NCBI GenBank assembly: GCA_009829735.1
Contig: CM020618.1
Coordinates: forward strand, 35,564,894 to 35,628,893
Length of the DNA: 64,000 nucleotides
Direction: 5' to 3'
Source: Pyropia yezoensis
Lineage: Eukaryota > Rhodophyta > Bangiophyceae > Bangiales > Bangiaceae
Positions within the stretch are counted from its first letter, which is position 1, and each line of letters starts with the position of its first letter. The notes under the pieces are model-generated. The model was not told where the DNA came from. It saw nothing but the letters and a program-made list of their open reading frames with translations, and did no database searches. Of the stretch, positions 1-10,309 are shown piece by piece. Both the position numbers and the translations under genes were made by a program.

Positions 1-300
1 GTTCATTGTTGACATAGATGGCGACGGGAAGGCGGCCCAGCGGTCGTAGGGTTTGACCTGATGCGTCGACAATGTGGGTTTTGGTAGGCGCTCTCCAGGC
101 ATGTCGACGCCAGCCCGGAGGTAACAGGTTCTCAGTGATGACGCTTGGTCCGGCTCCCCTGTCAACCACCGGCGTAACAGCTTGGGGAAGGCTATCCCCC
201 ACACGCATACGGGCGTTAATCTTGAGGTTCTCCTTACGCAGGACGAGCAAGGTCCCCTTGAACAAACAGGGTGTCCAGGCGGCTACCGGTTGGGCAGGTA
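1..300 (-). pseudogene. E1 pol start: retropepsin-like fragment, partial
   Basis: Translating the minus strand in the -1 frame relative to gag gives an open stretch from about 300 to the window edge. It contains the retropepsin-like string VVDRGAGPSVI (DRG at about 155-163). Family A and B proteases in this window have LDTGSG and LDTGAG at the equivalent place, so the residue after the catalytic Asp is Arg instead of Thr. In the retropepsin family that residue is normally Thr or Ser, so this copy is probably inactive. The -1 frame offset relative to gag is the same as in families A and B. Confidence 0.6.
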
Positions 301-2154
301 ACTGCCGTCCTTTCTCCCGGCACGCAAGGGGAGAACGGGTAGAAGTACCCTGCCGTTGGAGATTCGGGAAGACACTTGGGGAGAGCGCCTGCCGTACTCG
401 TTTCCCGGGTCCGAGGAGTCCTTAGAGGTCTCGGTCTCCAGGTCGAAGTCCGTAGGAGCTTCCCTTGCCAGAGCTTCCGTGATGCTCTGTAAGGTTGCCA
501 CTCGGATTGCGTGTACCTGTGCCTTGTCCATCTTGGAGGGTGCTCGCCGGTCAGCCCAGTTTACCGCCTTTGCAAACACCAGTCCTTGACGCTTGAGTTT
601 CTCCTGGAGATCCTTGGGAATGGTCGGGCACTGGTAGGACATGTGGTCCTCCTTCTGGCACAGCCAGCAAGACCGGAACCGCTGGTTCTTGACCTGCTTG
701 GGGGCGACCAGGGAAGGTTGCTCCTTAGAAACGAAGCCGCCCCACTTGTCCCCTGACCCCATGGGTGAGGCCTCGCCAACTGCGAGTACCGGTACAGGGC
801 TATCACCTCCCTTATACTTGTCGGGTCAGGGACGAACTCGCGACAACGGCTTGGGAGTTGATACCATGAGAGCTTGGAGGGCCTTGGCTTGCCGGTACTT
901 GCCCTGGGTGTAGGCCATCAACTGCTGGAAGGTATGTTCTTGATGTTCCTGGTTGTAGTTCTCCGCATCCACTTGAAGATATTCAGGAAGCCCTTCTGAG
1001 AAGATCATCTTGAGCCTGTCCTCAGGGTAAACGTTGCCACAAGCATCGCTCATCTCCCGGACACGACGGGCGAATGCCTCTGGAGTCTCTTGTCTCTCCA
1101 TGGTTGCCCGGCTCAGCCTGCCGACTGCTTTACGCAGGGAGTCCGCGTCAGCGTAGTTGGACAGGAGCCAGTTGACCGCCTCAGGATAACTCGCGACGGT
1201 ACGTCCGACAATGTGTCCGGCAGAGTCTGGTAGAACCTGTGCAAACCGCTGTTCCGCTTCTCCGGTCATGAAGTTAACCAGGAGGTAGAGAGCCTTGCCC
1301 TCGGACACATCGTTGTCATTGCATGCCTTGACAAACCGGCGCAGGAAGACAAAGATAAGCGCCGGTCTCTTCCCGGAAAACTTAGGATGTCCCCCAAAGC
1401 TCGGCTGCATTCGCCGGTTCAGGGATGCCATCTTCTTGGCCATCTTCCGGGTGTAACCTTGGTCTTGGTTCTCCAGCCGGTAGTTACCCCAATACGTGAC
1501 CTTGTTCAGGGTGGCATCTTCCACTTGGTGGGCAGGGAAGTCAAACTCGACTAGCCAGCGCCGGGTGGGACCGGGAGATGCATCCCAGTCATATCCCTCC
1601 TCAGAGCTGGAGGAACTGGTCTCGCTGGTGCTAGAGCGACGGCGACGACGCCGACGCCTCCGGCTGCTTCGGTTACCGGTCTTGGAGCTCCCCGCCCCAT
1701 AGGATGCAAGGGGAGGAAAAGCTTGGCCGGTCCCAGGAGTCGAGGTCTCAGGGAGACCCGTAGAACCAGTCACAGCGGTGCCTCTGGCACTGCCAGTGCC
1801 CACAGGAAGAGGTGTATACACCCAGCTGCCATGTGTGGGTCCAGGAGTAAACACACCAGGGGCTATCCCTGGAGGTTGAGGAGTAGAACCGACAGGAGGG
1901 AGACGTCTGCTGCGAGCGGACTCAAACGCCGTTGACCCCGGGGTGGCTCCCACAGGAGGAACAGCCGGAGGAACGGGAGCAGGTGGTTCTTGGCCGCCTG
2001 TAGACTCCAGTCCGCTACCGGATGTCACACCCAGGTCTGCTTCACCCGTAGGGAGAACGCCGGGTTGGGCACCGTCCCCCGCGGTGACCAGGGATGCGTC
2101 AAGGGACGCGGGGTCTACCCCTTCGGGCACCGTCGTGCCAGGGAGGGTAGCCAT
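283..2154 (-). pseudogene. E1 gag polyprotein with one in-frame TGA
   Basis: The ATG at 2154-2152 opens a 442-codon frame ending in TGA (828-826). The same frame then continues to a TAG at 285-283. Upstream of the TGA are a Pro/Gly/Thr-rich N-terminus, an Arg run followed by a Ser run (about residues 165-190) and a capsid-like helical region containing the phrase EAVNWLLSNYAD. The zinc knuckle CWLCQKEDHMSYQC (CX2CX4HX4C) lies only in the part after the TGA. The family A and B gags keep capsid and knuckle in one frame, so the TGA looks like a disabling mutation, although readthrough cannot be excluded. Product: structural protein of the retrotransposon particle, binding its RNA through the knuckle. 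Confidence 0.75.
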
Positions 2155-2345
2155 GTTGGTCTGTTGGCAGCCACAGTCCAGTTACCTGCGTGTCCAAAGA
2201 TCGCAAGACCACAAGAGAGGGGTTGGAGAGCCAGGAATGGGCTTCCCGTGAACGGGTGCAAATAATTCCCAAACCACAGAAAAAGACAGAACAGGAACAA
2301 CCCAACCGCTGCTCCCAAATGTCTCTTCTCAAACACTCCGAGTAA

Positions 2346-2363
2346 TCCCCTGCTGCTCCACCA
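2346..2363 (-). other. Primer-binding site of E1
   Basis: On the minus strand the 18 nt TGGTGGAGCAGCAGGGGA start with TGG, as expected for pairing with the CCA end of a tRNA, and follow the LTR end by a few bases. The identical 18-mer occurs at 23558, 41627 and 58851. The primer tRNA could not be identified by eye. Confidence 0.75.
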
Positions 2364-2367
2364 AATA

Positions 2368-2940
2368 TGTGGTAAAAAACTCGATCCTCTCAGACACGTG
2401 TCAATATCCCTCGGGGGAAAGGGACAGGTAACACAGAAAGGGGAACTACGAGAATGGTATGCCTGTTGCCTTACGTGCCTGCTCGCAGAGCAAACAGATA
2501 CGCACGGTAGTGCACACGGGGAAGAGGAAAGCAAACGCGCAGTTGTCTTTTTCCCTGAGGGCGCGGGCCAAGGGCGCCTCGCTGTCCCTCTTAACGTGCA
2601 TCTGGGGGAGCCTTGGCACGTCGGCCAGGTAGCCCCCCCCATACCCCCGAGTGGTCCCGACCCGAGTCTAACCTCGTCAGGTCGGGGGCCACTATCACTA
2701 CTAATTCTATTCCCACTCACTAATCTCACACTCAATTTCTCTCAAATCAAGTCCCTCACAAATATGCAAAAACCCATCAGAAATCCCTCTCTCGCGTGTG
2801 GGTAGCGTAGTCCACCGCATCCCAGTGCCGGGCACGGGCCACGGCCGCCAACCATCACCACACGGCGGGCGTGTTCTGGCACCTGGTGCCCTCTGGTTGT
2901 AGTCCCGGGTCGGCGCCAAGTCGGGGCCAGGGATGCTACA
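2368..2940 (-). repeat. E1 5' LTR (about 573 bp)
   Basis: The inner end (CA at 2369-2368) is fixed by the primer-binding site just inside it. The outer end is placed at the minus-strand TGTAGCAT at 2940, because family B LTRs also begin TGTAGCAT and N1 LTRs begin TGTAG. No second copy lies in the window, so the outer boundary is a guess from the terminal motif only. Confidence 0.5.
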
Positions 2941-4109
2941 CGTATCTCGAGAACGGCGTGTACTAGACCCTCTCACAGAGGCCATTCTTCCAATTGGGGA
3001 TGCACCGTCTGACCTGTATACTCCTGAACCCCCCCCCCACGACGCCTCTGGGAGGGGGTGTGCGCACTTGTCACGGTCGCCAGTATACTCGAGAAGGACT
3101 TGTGCAGAGCTACTTGTCACGACCTGAGAGCCATCGCGTACCATTGTCATGTCACGCTGCGTGTCTGGCCCACCGATCACTACGTTGACCACGCCCACTA
3201 TGCTACGAACAGCGCTGAGAGCGCCTGTCAACAGACCGCGCGGCGCTCGCTGTGGTGGCTACGTCACCCACGGAAAGCACTGTACGTTGCAAGAAAGCAT
3301 AGAATATACGTCCAGGACCTCCGGGGCCGCTCTCGTACCAGACCCCTCCCCGCCCCGCCTGCCCCACGCCCACGTCCACCCAACCTACAAAAAAGCGATA
3401 CGCATGCAACAAGCAAGATAAGGTCAGCATCCCCCTCTGCCTGAGTAAGAAACAAGGCCACAGAAAAGACAGGACGCGCAGACAAAAAGTGAGACGCACG
3501 AGCAAGAAGGAGACCAATCAAGAGAGAAGAACACACAGCGAAAGAAAAGCAAGACGCAATTACAAAGCCAGCACACTGTAGTGGAGGCATACACGATCGC
3601 ACAACGAGGAAGAGAGCGACGAAGAGGACACATGGAGAGCCATAAGACACAAAAACGCAGAGAAAAAACCAGCAGCAAGACAGCGACACGAAGAACGCCA
3701 ATGAGACAGCACGAGGGATGCGGTGGTTACAAGAGAAAAACACAGACAAAGAGGATCACAGAGCAGAAGACAAAAACATAGACATAGCGTTGATCTCTTT
3801 ACCACGTCTGTGTAAGGACTAAATCCTTACAGCGCAGTTCGTCTTGACTCGCTCAGAATTACCCACGGACCGGCGGATTAAATCTCAGCCGACAGCCACG
3901 GTTGCCAAGATTTGCCCGTGGCCGAGCGGATTTCGGCGCCCTCTTTCGATCCTAAACATCCAAGGTTCAACTCCACGTGGCCCTGTGATGGCAATGCACC
4001 ATGACGCTGGCCGCTCTACGTTGAGGCCAACACTGTACGCGGACACGACAACGTAGCAAGGCGGCGCGTCAATGCGGCCGACACCAAGACGGCTTGACAC
4101 CTAACGTAG

Positions 4110-4240
4110 AGGCCTCCATCCGGGGCCTCCATCCGAGGACTCCATGCGGGCCCTCCATCCGGGGCCATCATTTGGAGCCTCCATCCGGGGCCTCCATTTG
4201 GGGCCTCCATTCGGGGCCTCCATCCGAGGCTGCCATGCGG
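4110..4240. repeat. Minisatellite with a GGCCTCCATCCG-type unit
   Basis: Roughly eleven imperfect 12-bp units of the type GGCCTCCATCCG follow one another, with variants ending TTTG, GCGG or CGAG. The 12-bp phase is well kept, so the array is open in several frames, but nothing suggests it is translated. Confidence 0.8.
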
Positions 4241-5734
4241 ACGAATCTGAGACCGACATCCGTGGTTCCAGAGGGTCCCATGCCCACGCGAAGCACCCGT
4301 GCCGACGCCGGGTCCTCGGACAGCCATGGAACTCCTCTGAAAACGCCCTGTGAGAGAGGGGGTGACCGCCCCCGCCGATTTCAAGGCACCTGGTGCCCGA
4401 CCTTTAGGAGACTGCGCGGAGGGCCTTCTGAGAGACCCCCGAGGGTATATGTACGGAGTGACCGAGGGCGAGGGCAGAGGGAGGGGAGGGGCAGACCATC
4501 GACCATCGAACCCGAGACCCCAAGCAAAGACCACTTTACCTTCGACCACCTGCCCACCGTCAAGCTCACCCCCACTGCACACCCCATACCCTCGACACCC
4601 TTCTTCTTCCCCGGACCTTCCACCGCTCCACCAAGAGTACGCGACCGTCGCCCTTAGCGAGTGCTGTGTGGAGTGGGCGCGGGGTCGGGACGTGCGTGTG
4701 TGCGCGAGTGTGCGCGTGCCTGCCCGCCGACTGGCCCTGCAGTCTGGCGACAAACACATACTGCGAAGCCAGCACACAAAAACCTAGACGGATGGGAGCA
4801 GCACAACCGACAAAGCGACCGCACCCACCACTAGTCCCCGAGACGAAGGCGCACGTTGACGAACGCCACCCGCACGACGACAGCTACACACGCAAAAGAA
4901 CAGACCGATGCGGGCGCGAAGTCACAGGCAGAATAGATCCATGCGAAGCAAGGGAGGGGGTTTGGAGTGCGCGGGAAGGAGCAACACACAAGGTGCAACA
5001 TGCGGGTTGAGGATAGAGCATGGTGCGGACAACAGAGACGGAGGAGCGGGGCAGAGACGGAGGGACAGCTGAGCGCGCGAACGAAGTGAAAGAGGCCTGG
5101 CATGACGGCCCGTGGCGAGGCCTGCTCCCCATCAATGGGCTTGAATGCCGTGAGCGGGACGTGGGGAGGAGCGACTGGTGGTGTCTGTGATATTGACTGC
5201 TCCTTGGGTGTGCTGGTCGCCAGCTGGGTTCTGAGAGGCCAGCCACCTGAAAGCGTCACAGCTGCGGGGCGGGTGGCCGCGGGGGCGGGGCGAGAAACGA
5301 GTGGTGGTAGTGGACGTCTCTGCTCGAGGTGCAAAGGTATTGTACAAGCTCAGGGGGCGCGCGCGGGCACGAAGCAGCGGACACGTATAAATGAATAACC
5401 TGGGGAGTACACCCGCGCGCGCACTGGAGCAACGCAAGAATGAAAGGAGGGTGGACGGTACTGCTCAGAAATGTGAACTGAGTGCCCTCTTGACAGGCGG
5501 TTTCTGTGCGCAGAGGGCTTGCCCGAGCGCAAGGCAACCTTTCAGACGAGGGTGGAGTGCCTCCTGGACTGACACGCCACTAGGGCGGGGGCGGGGGGCG
5601 GGGGGGGGGGGAGGGGCGATGGGAGCTGCGACACAAGCCCGACTTGATTGTGCAGCGTTCATTGCGCACACGTGTCGAACGCGCGGGGGCGGGGGGAGTG
5701 AGGGGCGGGCGCACGACCTGGATCGGTCGTGAAC

Positions 5735-6060
5735 TCCCATTGGACGAGCGATCACGACTGCGGCGAAGGTAGGGAAGGAGAGGCCCGCTCGGGTGGGTGC
5801 GGTCGGAATGAGCCTGTTCGGTGCCCCTGGGTGTGGAAATCAGAGGGGCGCTCGGCAGTTGAACTTGACGTCGATTGGACGAGCACGTTCCATGCAACCG
5901 GGAGGGATGAAAAAGAGGGCGGGGCGAGAGTGGAAAGAGGACAGGTGTCGAGCAAGCCCAGGGGAACAAATCTCACAGGGCCCACTGGTCGAGTGACCTG
6001 AATGCCCATTGGACGAGCGCCTTCCATGCCTGCGGGGCACGTAAAAAAGAGGGAACGCCT
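5735..6060. repeat. Three spaced copies of a CCATTGGACGAGCG-type repeat
   Basis: Copies at about 5736, 5870 and 6004 share the core ATTGGACGAGC. The last two also share a following CTTCCATGC / GTTCCATGC and an AAAAAGAGGG about 30 bases later. The spacing is about 134 bp each time, which suggests an old tandem duplication. Confidence 0.65.
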
Positions 6061-6214
6061 CAGGAAGGGTCTCAGGACGCCCTGGGCAGGCGCGTCACAG
6101 GCCCCTGGGTGGAGCGTCTGCATGAACGGAGGGAGCCGCACTCTGGGACCCGCGCGGCGTGCCTGATTCTGGAAGTGTGACAGGTGTGGCGTGGAGTGGC
6201 TGGGAGTCGCCTGC

Positions 6215-6560
6215 GGCGTGTGAGATTTCTGTCCACAATAGTACTTGTAGCCCGCCTTCGGACTTCTCGCAGACGTCCTGGCATCCAGGAGATGAGATTT
6301 TTGACCAGTGCCGCACTTGTAGCCTGCCAGCAAGCCGTTCGCAGGCGTTCCTGTCACTCGAAAGGTGAGATTTCTGTCCAGAAGCGCATTTCGTGCGCGC
6401 CTTCAGAGCCCGAGCAGGCGGACGGGGCCCCCTCTGCCTGTGGGAGGGGTCTCAAGGCAGGCCTGGCGACCGGGAGCGTCGTCCAGATGTCCTGATCTTC
6501 GTGCGAAATGAGGATTGCGGGACTTGTAGCCCACTCTCCTGACGGACCCAGCTCCTTCGG
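6215..6560. repeat. Imperfect tandem repeat, about 70-75 bp period
   Basis: The phrase TGAGATTTCTGTCCA recurs near 6219 and 6364, with a variant near 6292. CACTTGTAGCC-type strings recur near 6245, 6315 and 6528. No coding potential was recognised. Confidence 0.55.
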
Positions 6561-7009
6561 TCCTCCAATTCGAACCACCAGCAGACCACAAGTCGTCACC
6601 AGTAGTCGAGCTACCGTACAGTACAGTGCAGTACAGAAAATAGCCACTAGTACAGCCCAGTATACCTTACCACGGGTGGTACGTTTTCCCGACGATATAA
6701 TTCTTACATAGCATGAGGAAGTTTGTTGCCAGTGCTTGCTAGGAATGTGGTGCCACCTGTTCATCACTGACGGTCGTGCAACGCCCCATGATGTCGACGT
6801 CGACCGCGTGTTGTCCGGTGCTCTGCATCGCCGGCGCGTCGCTGGGCAGAGCAAGATCACACTGCCTCTGCTGCAGCTGTCCAGGGGGGGGAGCCCGTCC
6901 GGACCGCGATCACCCCGTCGCCGTGCCCACCGCTGCCGCTGCTACCACTGCCGCCGCCGCCGCCGAGTCAGACGCTGTCTGCGTGAGCCGAGGCGGCGGG
7001 GTGGCCGCC

Positions 7010-10000
7010 ATGTCGACCAAGCGCCGCGATGATCTGCTGGTGCTCCAGCGCGAGGCGCAGGCCCGCTGGGACGCGGAAAAGATTTTTGAGGAGGACGCCC
7101 CCGCCCCCGCCGCCGGCGGGGCCGGCGGTGGGGCTGTGGACCCGCCCAAGTACCTCGTCACTTTCCCCTACCCCTACATGAATGGGTTCCTCCACCTGGG
7201 CCACGCCTTTTCGCTGTCCAAGGCCGAGTTTGCCGTCGGCTACCGCCGCCTTCAGGGTGACCGGTGCCTCTTTCCTTTTGCGTTTCACTGTACGGGCATG
7301 CCCATCCAGGCGTGTGCGGACCGGCTGCGGCGGGAGATGGAGCAGTATGGCAGCCCGCCAGTGTTTCCAAAGGATGACGAGGTCGCCCCGGCTGGGGGCG
7401 CCCCCGCCGCAGCAGGCGGCGCGGCGGGCGGCGGCAAGCCCGCTGCTCGGGGCGGCAAGTCCAAGGTCGCTGCCAAGGCGGGCAAGGCGAAGTACCAGTG
7501 GGAGATCCTGGCCCAGTCGGGCATCCCCGAAGCCGACATCCCCGCGTTTGCAGACCCCCTCACGTGGCTCCGCTTCTTCCCGTCCGAGGGCGTTGCGGAC
7601 GTGCGGGCGCTGGGCGTCAAGGTGGACTGGCGGCGGGCGTTTATCACCACGGACGTGAATGCGTACTACGACTCGTTTGTGCGGTGGCAGCTCAACACGC
7701 TGCGGGGGCGGGGGAAGGTCAAATTTGGCAAGCGCCTGGCCGTCTGGTCGTCCCTCGACGGCCAGCCGTGTGCGGACCACGACCGCGCGTCGGGGGAGGG
7801 TGTCGGGCCGCAAGAGTACACGCTGATCAAGATGGAAGTGGTGCCCGAGGAATGCCCGCCCGGCCGCCTCCCGGACGTACTGGCCGGGCGGAAGGTCATT
7901 CTGGCTGCCGCTACGCTGCGGGCAGAGACGATGTACGGCCAGACCAACGTGTGGGTGCTGCCGACTGGGGATTACGGGGTGTACCCCGTCGCTGACGGGA
8001 CTCTGTGGGTGGTGTCGCCGCACGCGGCGGCCAACATGGCACATCAGGCGCTGTTTAGCGCTGAGGAGGCAGACTTTGGCAGGGTCCCGCCACCCGTGGC
8101 CATGCTCAAGGGCGAGCAACTGCTGGGCCTGTCCCTGCGCTCCCCCCGCGCCCCCCGCGCCATCCGCGTGCTGCCGCTGTTGACGGTGTCCATGTCCAAG
8201 GGCACCGGCGTGGTCACATCCGTGCCGTCTGACGCGCCCGACGACTACCGGGGCCTGCGGGACCTGCAGGAAAAGCAGCCGCTGCGCGCTAAGTTGGGTG
8301 TCGAGGATTCGTGGGTGGAGGATGTGCAGCCTATTCCCATTATCCACACCCCGGGCTATGGGGACCTGGCCGCTGTGGCGGCGTGTGACCAGTTTGGTGT
8401 CAAGAGCCAAAACGACCGTGTCGCGCTGGACTCAGCCAAGGAGGATGTGTATAAGAAGGGCTTTTACTCGGGCACCCTGCTGGTGGGCACCCACGAAGGG
8501 ATGGGCGTCGAGGAGGCCAAGCCGCTTATACGTGCCGAGATGATTGCCGATGGGACAGCGGTCAGCTACGCAGAGCCTGAGAAAACGGTCATGTCCCGCT
8601 CTGGCGGCGAGTGTGTGGTCGCGTGGAGTGACCAGTGGTACCTGACGTACGGGGAGGAGGAGTGGCGGACGGCGACGGAAGGCGCACTGGCCGCGATGGA
8701 GACGTACGCGCCCGAGACGCGGTCGCGCTTTGAGGAGGCGCTCGCCTGGCTGCGCGAGTGGGGCTGCTCTCGCCAGTTTGGTCTGGGCACCCGCCTGCCC
8801 TGGGACGAGCGGTGGCTGGTCGAGTCTCTCTCCGACTCGACCATCTACATGGCGTTTTACACTGTCGCTCACCTGCTGCAGGGAGGGACGGCCAACATGG
8901 ACGGGTCTAAGGCAGGGCCGGCTGGCGTTGCGGCCGCCGACCTCACCGACGCTGTGTGGGACTATGTGCTGCTGGGCACTGGCGACCCAGCCGCCCTGCC
9001 TGTTCCCGTCAACGTGGTCATGTCTCTGCGCCGCGAGTTTTCGTACTGGTACCCTGTGGACCTGCGGGTGAGCGGTAAGGACCTCATTCGCAACCACCTC
9101 TCCTTCTTCATCTACACCCACGTGGCAATTTTCCCGCGGGAGCACTGGCCGAAGGCAGTGCGGACGAATGGCCACCTGCTGCTCAACGCAGACAAGATGT
9201 CCAAGTCTACTGGCAACTTTATGACGCTTCGTGAGGGGGTGGCCAAGTACTCGGCCGACGCGGTGCGCTTTGCGCTGGCGGACGCGGGGGACACGGGGGA
9301 GGACGCCAACTTTGCCAAGGCGACCGCCGATGACGCGGTGCTGAAGCTGACCGCCCTGCTGACGCTTGTTACCGAGGGTGCATCTGTGGCGGCGACCATG
9401 GTGTCCGACGATGTGCCGCCGCGGTTTGCAGACCGGGTGTTTGGGGCTCAGCTGGAGAAGGCGCTGGTGGCCACGAACGCCGCGTACGACAAGATGCTGT
9501 ACCGGGAGGCGCTGAAGGTTGGCTTCCACGAGATGCAGACCGCGGTGGGCATTTACCGCGTTGCGGTGGGGGCAGACAAGACCACGGACACTTTGTCGCG
9601 GATGCGCGGGAGCCTCTTCCGTCGCTTTGTCGAAGCCCAGACCGTGATGCTGGCGCCCATTTGCCCTCACGTGGCGGAGAAGCTGTGGGCGGTCGGGCTC
9701 GGCAAGACCGAGTCGGTGATGCACGCGCGCTGGCCAACGGCGGCCGTGTCAGAGAGCGATGGCGCGCTACTGGAGGCGGCCGCATACCTGGACAGCCTCC
9801 TCCACCGTGTGCGGGTGGCGCAACAACCCAAAAAGGCGCGGGGCAAGGGCAAGGCCCCTCCGGCTGCCGATGCACCGCGCCCCAACACCCTCGTGGTGCA
9901 CGTGTGTGTTGAGACCCCCGTCTGGCAGCAGGCCGCGTTGGCCACTCTGCGTGGTGCCTGGGACGCCGACGCGCGCACCTTTGCGTCGGACCTGCCCGCG

Positions 10001-10309
10001 CGGATCAAGACGGCCATGCCTGCCGACGTGCAGGCGGGATGGAAGAAGAGCATGAAGCGGGTCATGCCGTTTGTCGCCATGGTGCGGGACGAGGTTCTTG
10101 CCAGCGGCGAGGGCGCCCTGACCCGCTCGCTACCGTTTGTGGAGCGCGAGGTGCTTGAGGAGAACCGGTCGTTTGTGACGGAGCAGCTGGAGCTGTTCAC
10201 CCTCGAGGTGGCCGACGCCGTCGCTGCCTCGACCGGCGCCGCGGCCGACGCGTTGCCTGGTAAGCCGTCGTTTGAGCTGCGGCATGAGCCGCCTGCTGAG
10301 GCCGCGTAG
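7010..10309 (+). CDS. Leucyl-tRNA synthetase, cytosolic (eukaryotic/archaeal) type
   Basis: The product charges tRNA-Leu with leucine in the cytosol. The class I HIGH signature appears as HLGH about 60 residues in, within PYPYMNGFLHLGHAFS. The KMSKS signature appears as NADKMSKSTGN at about residue 730. Between them lie the inserted CP1 editing domain, including the TLRAETMYGQTNVWV strand typical of LeuRS, and the CTGMPIQACAD segment. From the ATG at 7010 (context GCCGCCATGT) the protein has 1099 residues, close to other cytosolic LeuRS, and begins MSTKRRDDLLVL as the family does. The frame is also open upstream, with ATGs at 6788 and 6791. That would add an Ala-rich extension of over 70 residues, which could be 5' leader or a targeting peptide. 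A Gly/Ala/Lys-rich insert follows residue 120. No introns are apparent and the frame is uninterrupted. Confidence 0.95.
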   Translation: MSTKRRDDLLVLQREAQARWDAEKIFEEDAPAPAAGGAGGGAVDPPKYLVTFPYPYMNGFLHLGHAFSLSKAEFAVGYRRLQGDRCLFPFAFHCTGMPIQACADRLRREMEQYGSPPVFPKDDEVAPAGGAPAAAGGAAGGGKPAARGGKSKVAAKAGKAKYQWEILAQSGIPEADIPAFADPLTWLRFFPSEGVADVRALGVKVDWRRAFITTDVNAYYDSFVRWQLNTLRGRGKVKFGKRLAVWSSLDGQPCADHDRASGEGVGPQEYTLIKMEVVPEECPPGRLPDVLAGRKVILAAATLRAETMYGQTNVWVLPTGDYGVYPVADGTLWVVSPHAAANMAHQALFSAEEADFGRVPPPVAMLKGEQLLGLSLRSPRAPRAIRVLPLLTVSMSKGTGVVTSVPSDAPDDYRGLRDLQEKQPLRAKLGVEDSWVEDVQPIPIIHTPGYGDLAAVAACDQFGVKSQNDRVALDSAKEDVYKKGFYSGTLLVGTHEGMGVEEAKPLIRAEMIADGTAVSYAEPEKTVMSRSGGECVVAWSDQWYLTYGEEEWRTATEGALAAMETYAPETRSRFEEALAWLREWGCSRQFGLGTRLPWDERWLVESLSDSTIYMAFYTVAHLLQGGTANMDGSKAGPAGVAAADLTDAVWDYVLLGTGDPAALPVPVNVVMSLRREFSYWYPVDLRVSGKDLIRNHLSFFIYTHVAIFPREHWPKAVRTNGHLLLNADKMSKSTGNFMTLREGVAKYSADAVRFALADAGDTGEDANFAKATADDAVLKLTALLTLVTEGASVAATMVSDDVPPRFADRVFGAQLEKALVATNAAYDKMLYREALKVGFHEMQTAVGIYRVAVGADKTTDTLSRMRGSLFRRFVEAQTVMLAPICPHVAEKLWAVGLGKTESVMHARWPTAAVSESDGALLEAAAYLDSLLHRVRVAQQPKKARGKGKAPPAADAPRPNTLVVHVCVETPVWQQAALATLRGAWDADARTFASDLPARIKTAMPADVQAGWKKSMKRVMPFVAMVRDEVLASGEGALTRSLPFVEREVLEENRSFVTEQLELFTLEVADAVAASTGAAADALPGKPSFELRHEPPAEAA

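Larger units (their letters stand above)
1..2940 (-). mobile_element. Ty3/gypsy LTR retrotransposon E1, 5' half, cut by the window edge
   Basis: Read on the minus strand, the order is a candidate LTR (2940 to 2368), a primer-binding site (2363 to 2346), gag (2154 to 283) and the start of pol in the -1 frame, running off the left edge. The gag is related to the family A gag at 23675 in layout but has diverged well beyond simple copies. RT, integrase and the 3' LTR are outside the window, so the full length and target duplication cannot be read. Confidence 0.85.
2941..7009. other. Gene-poor, repeat-rich intergenic DNA
   Basis: No open frame here resembles a known protein. The stretch holds an A/G-rich block at about 3440-3780, a minisatellite at 4110-4240, a long G-run near 5585-5615 and short dispersed repeats at 5735-6060 and 6215-6560. 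The part just before the leucyl-tRNA synthetase has small GTACAG repeats near 6617-6640. Confidence 0.6.

Noticed and set aside
4110-4240. CRISPR-like array
   Set aside because: Units are contiguous 12-mers without spacers in a eukaryotic intergenic region; it is a minisatellite.
6968-8410. 480-codon minus-strand frame across the leucyl-tRNA synthetase
   Set aside because: Antisense to a clearly conserved gene. High GC makes stops rare in that frame, and the translation is a His/Arg/Gly-rich string with no family resemblance. The same holds for 8432-9724 (-).
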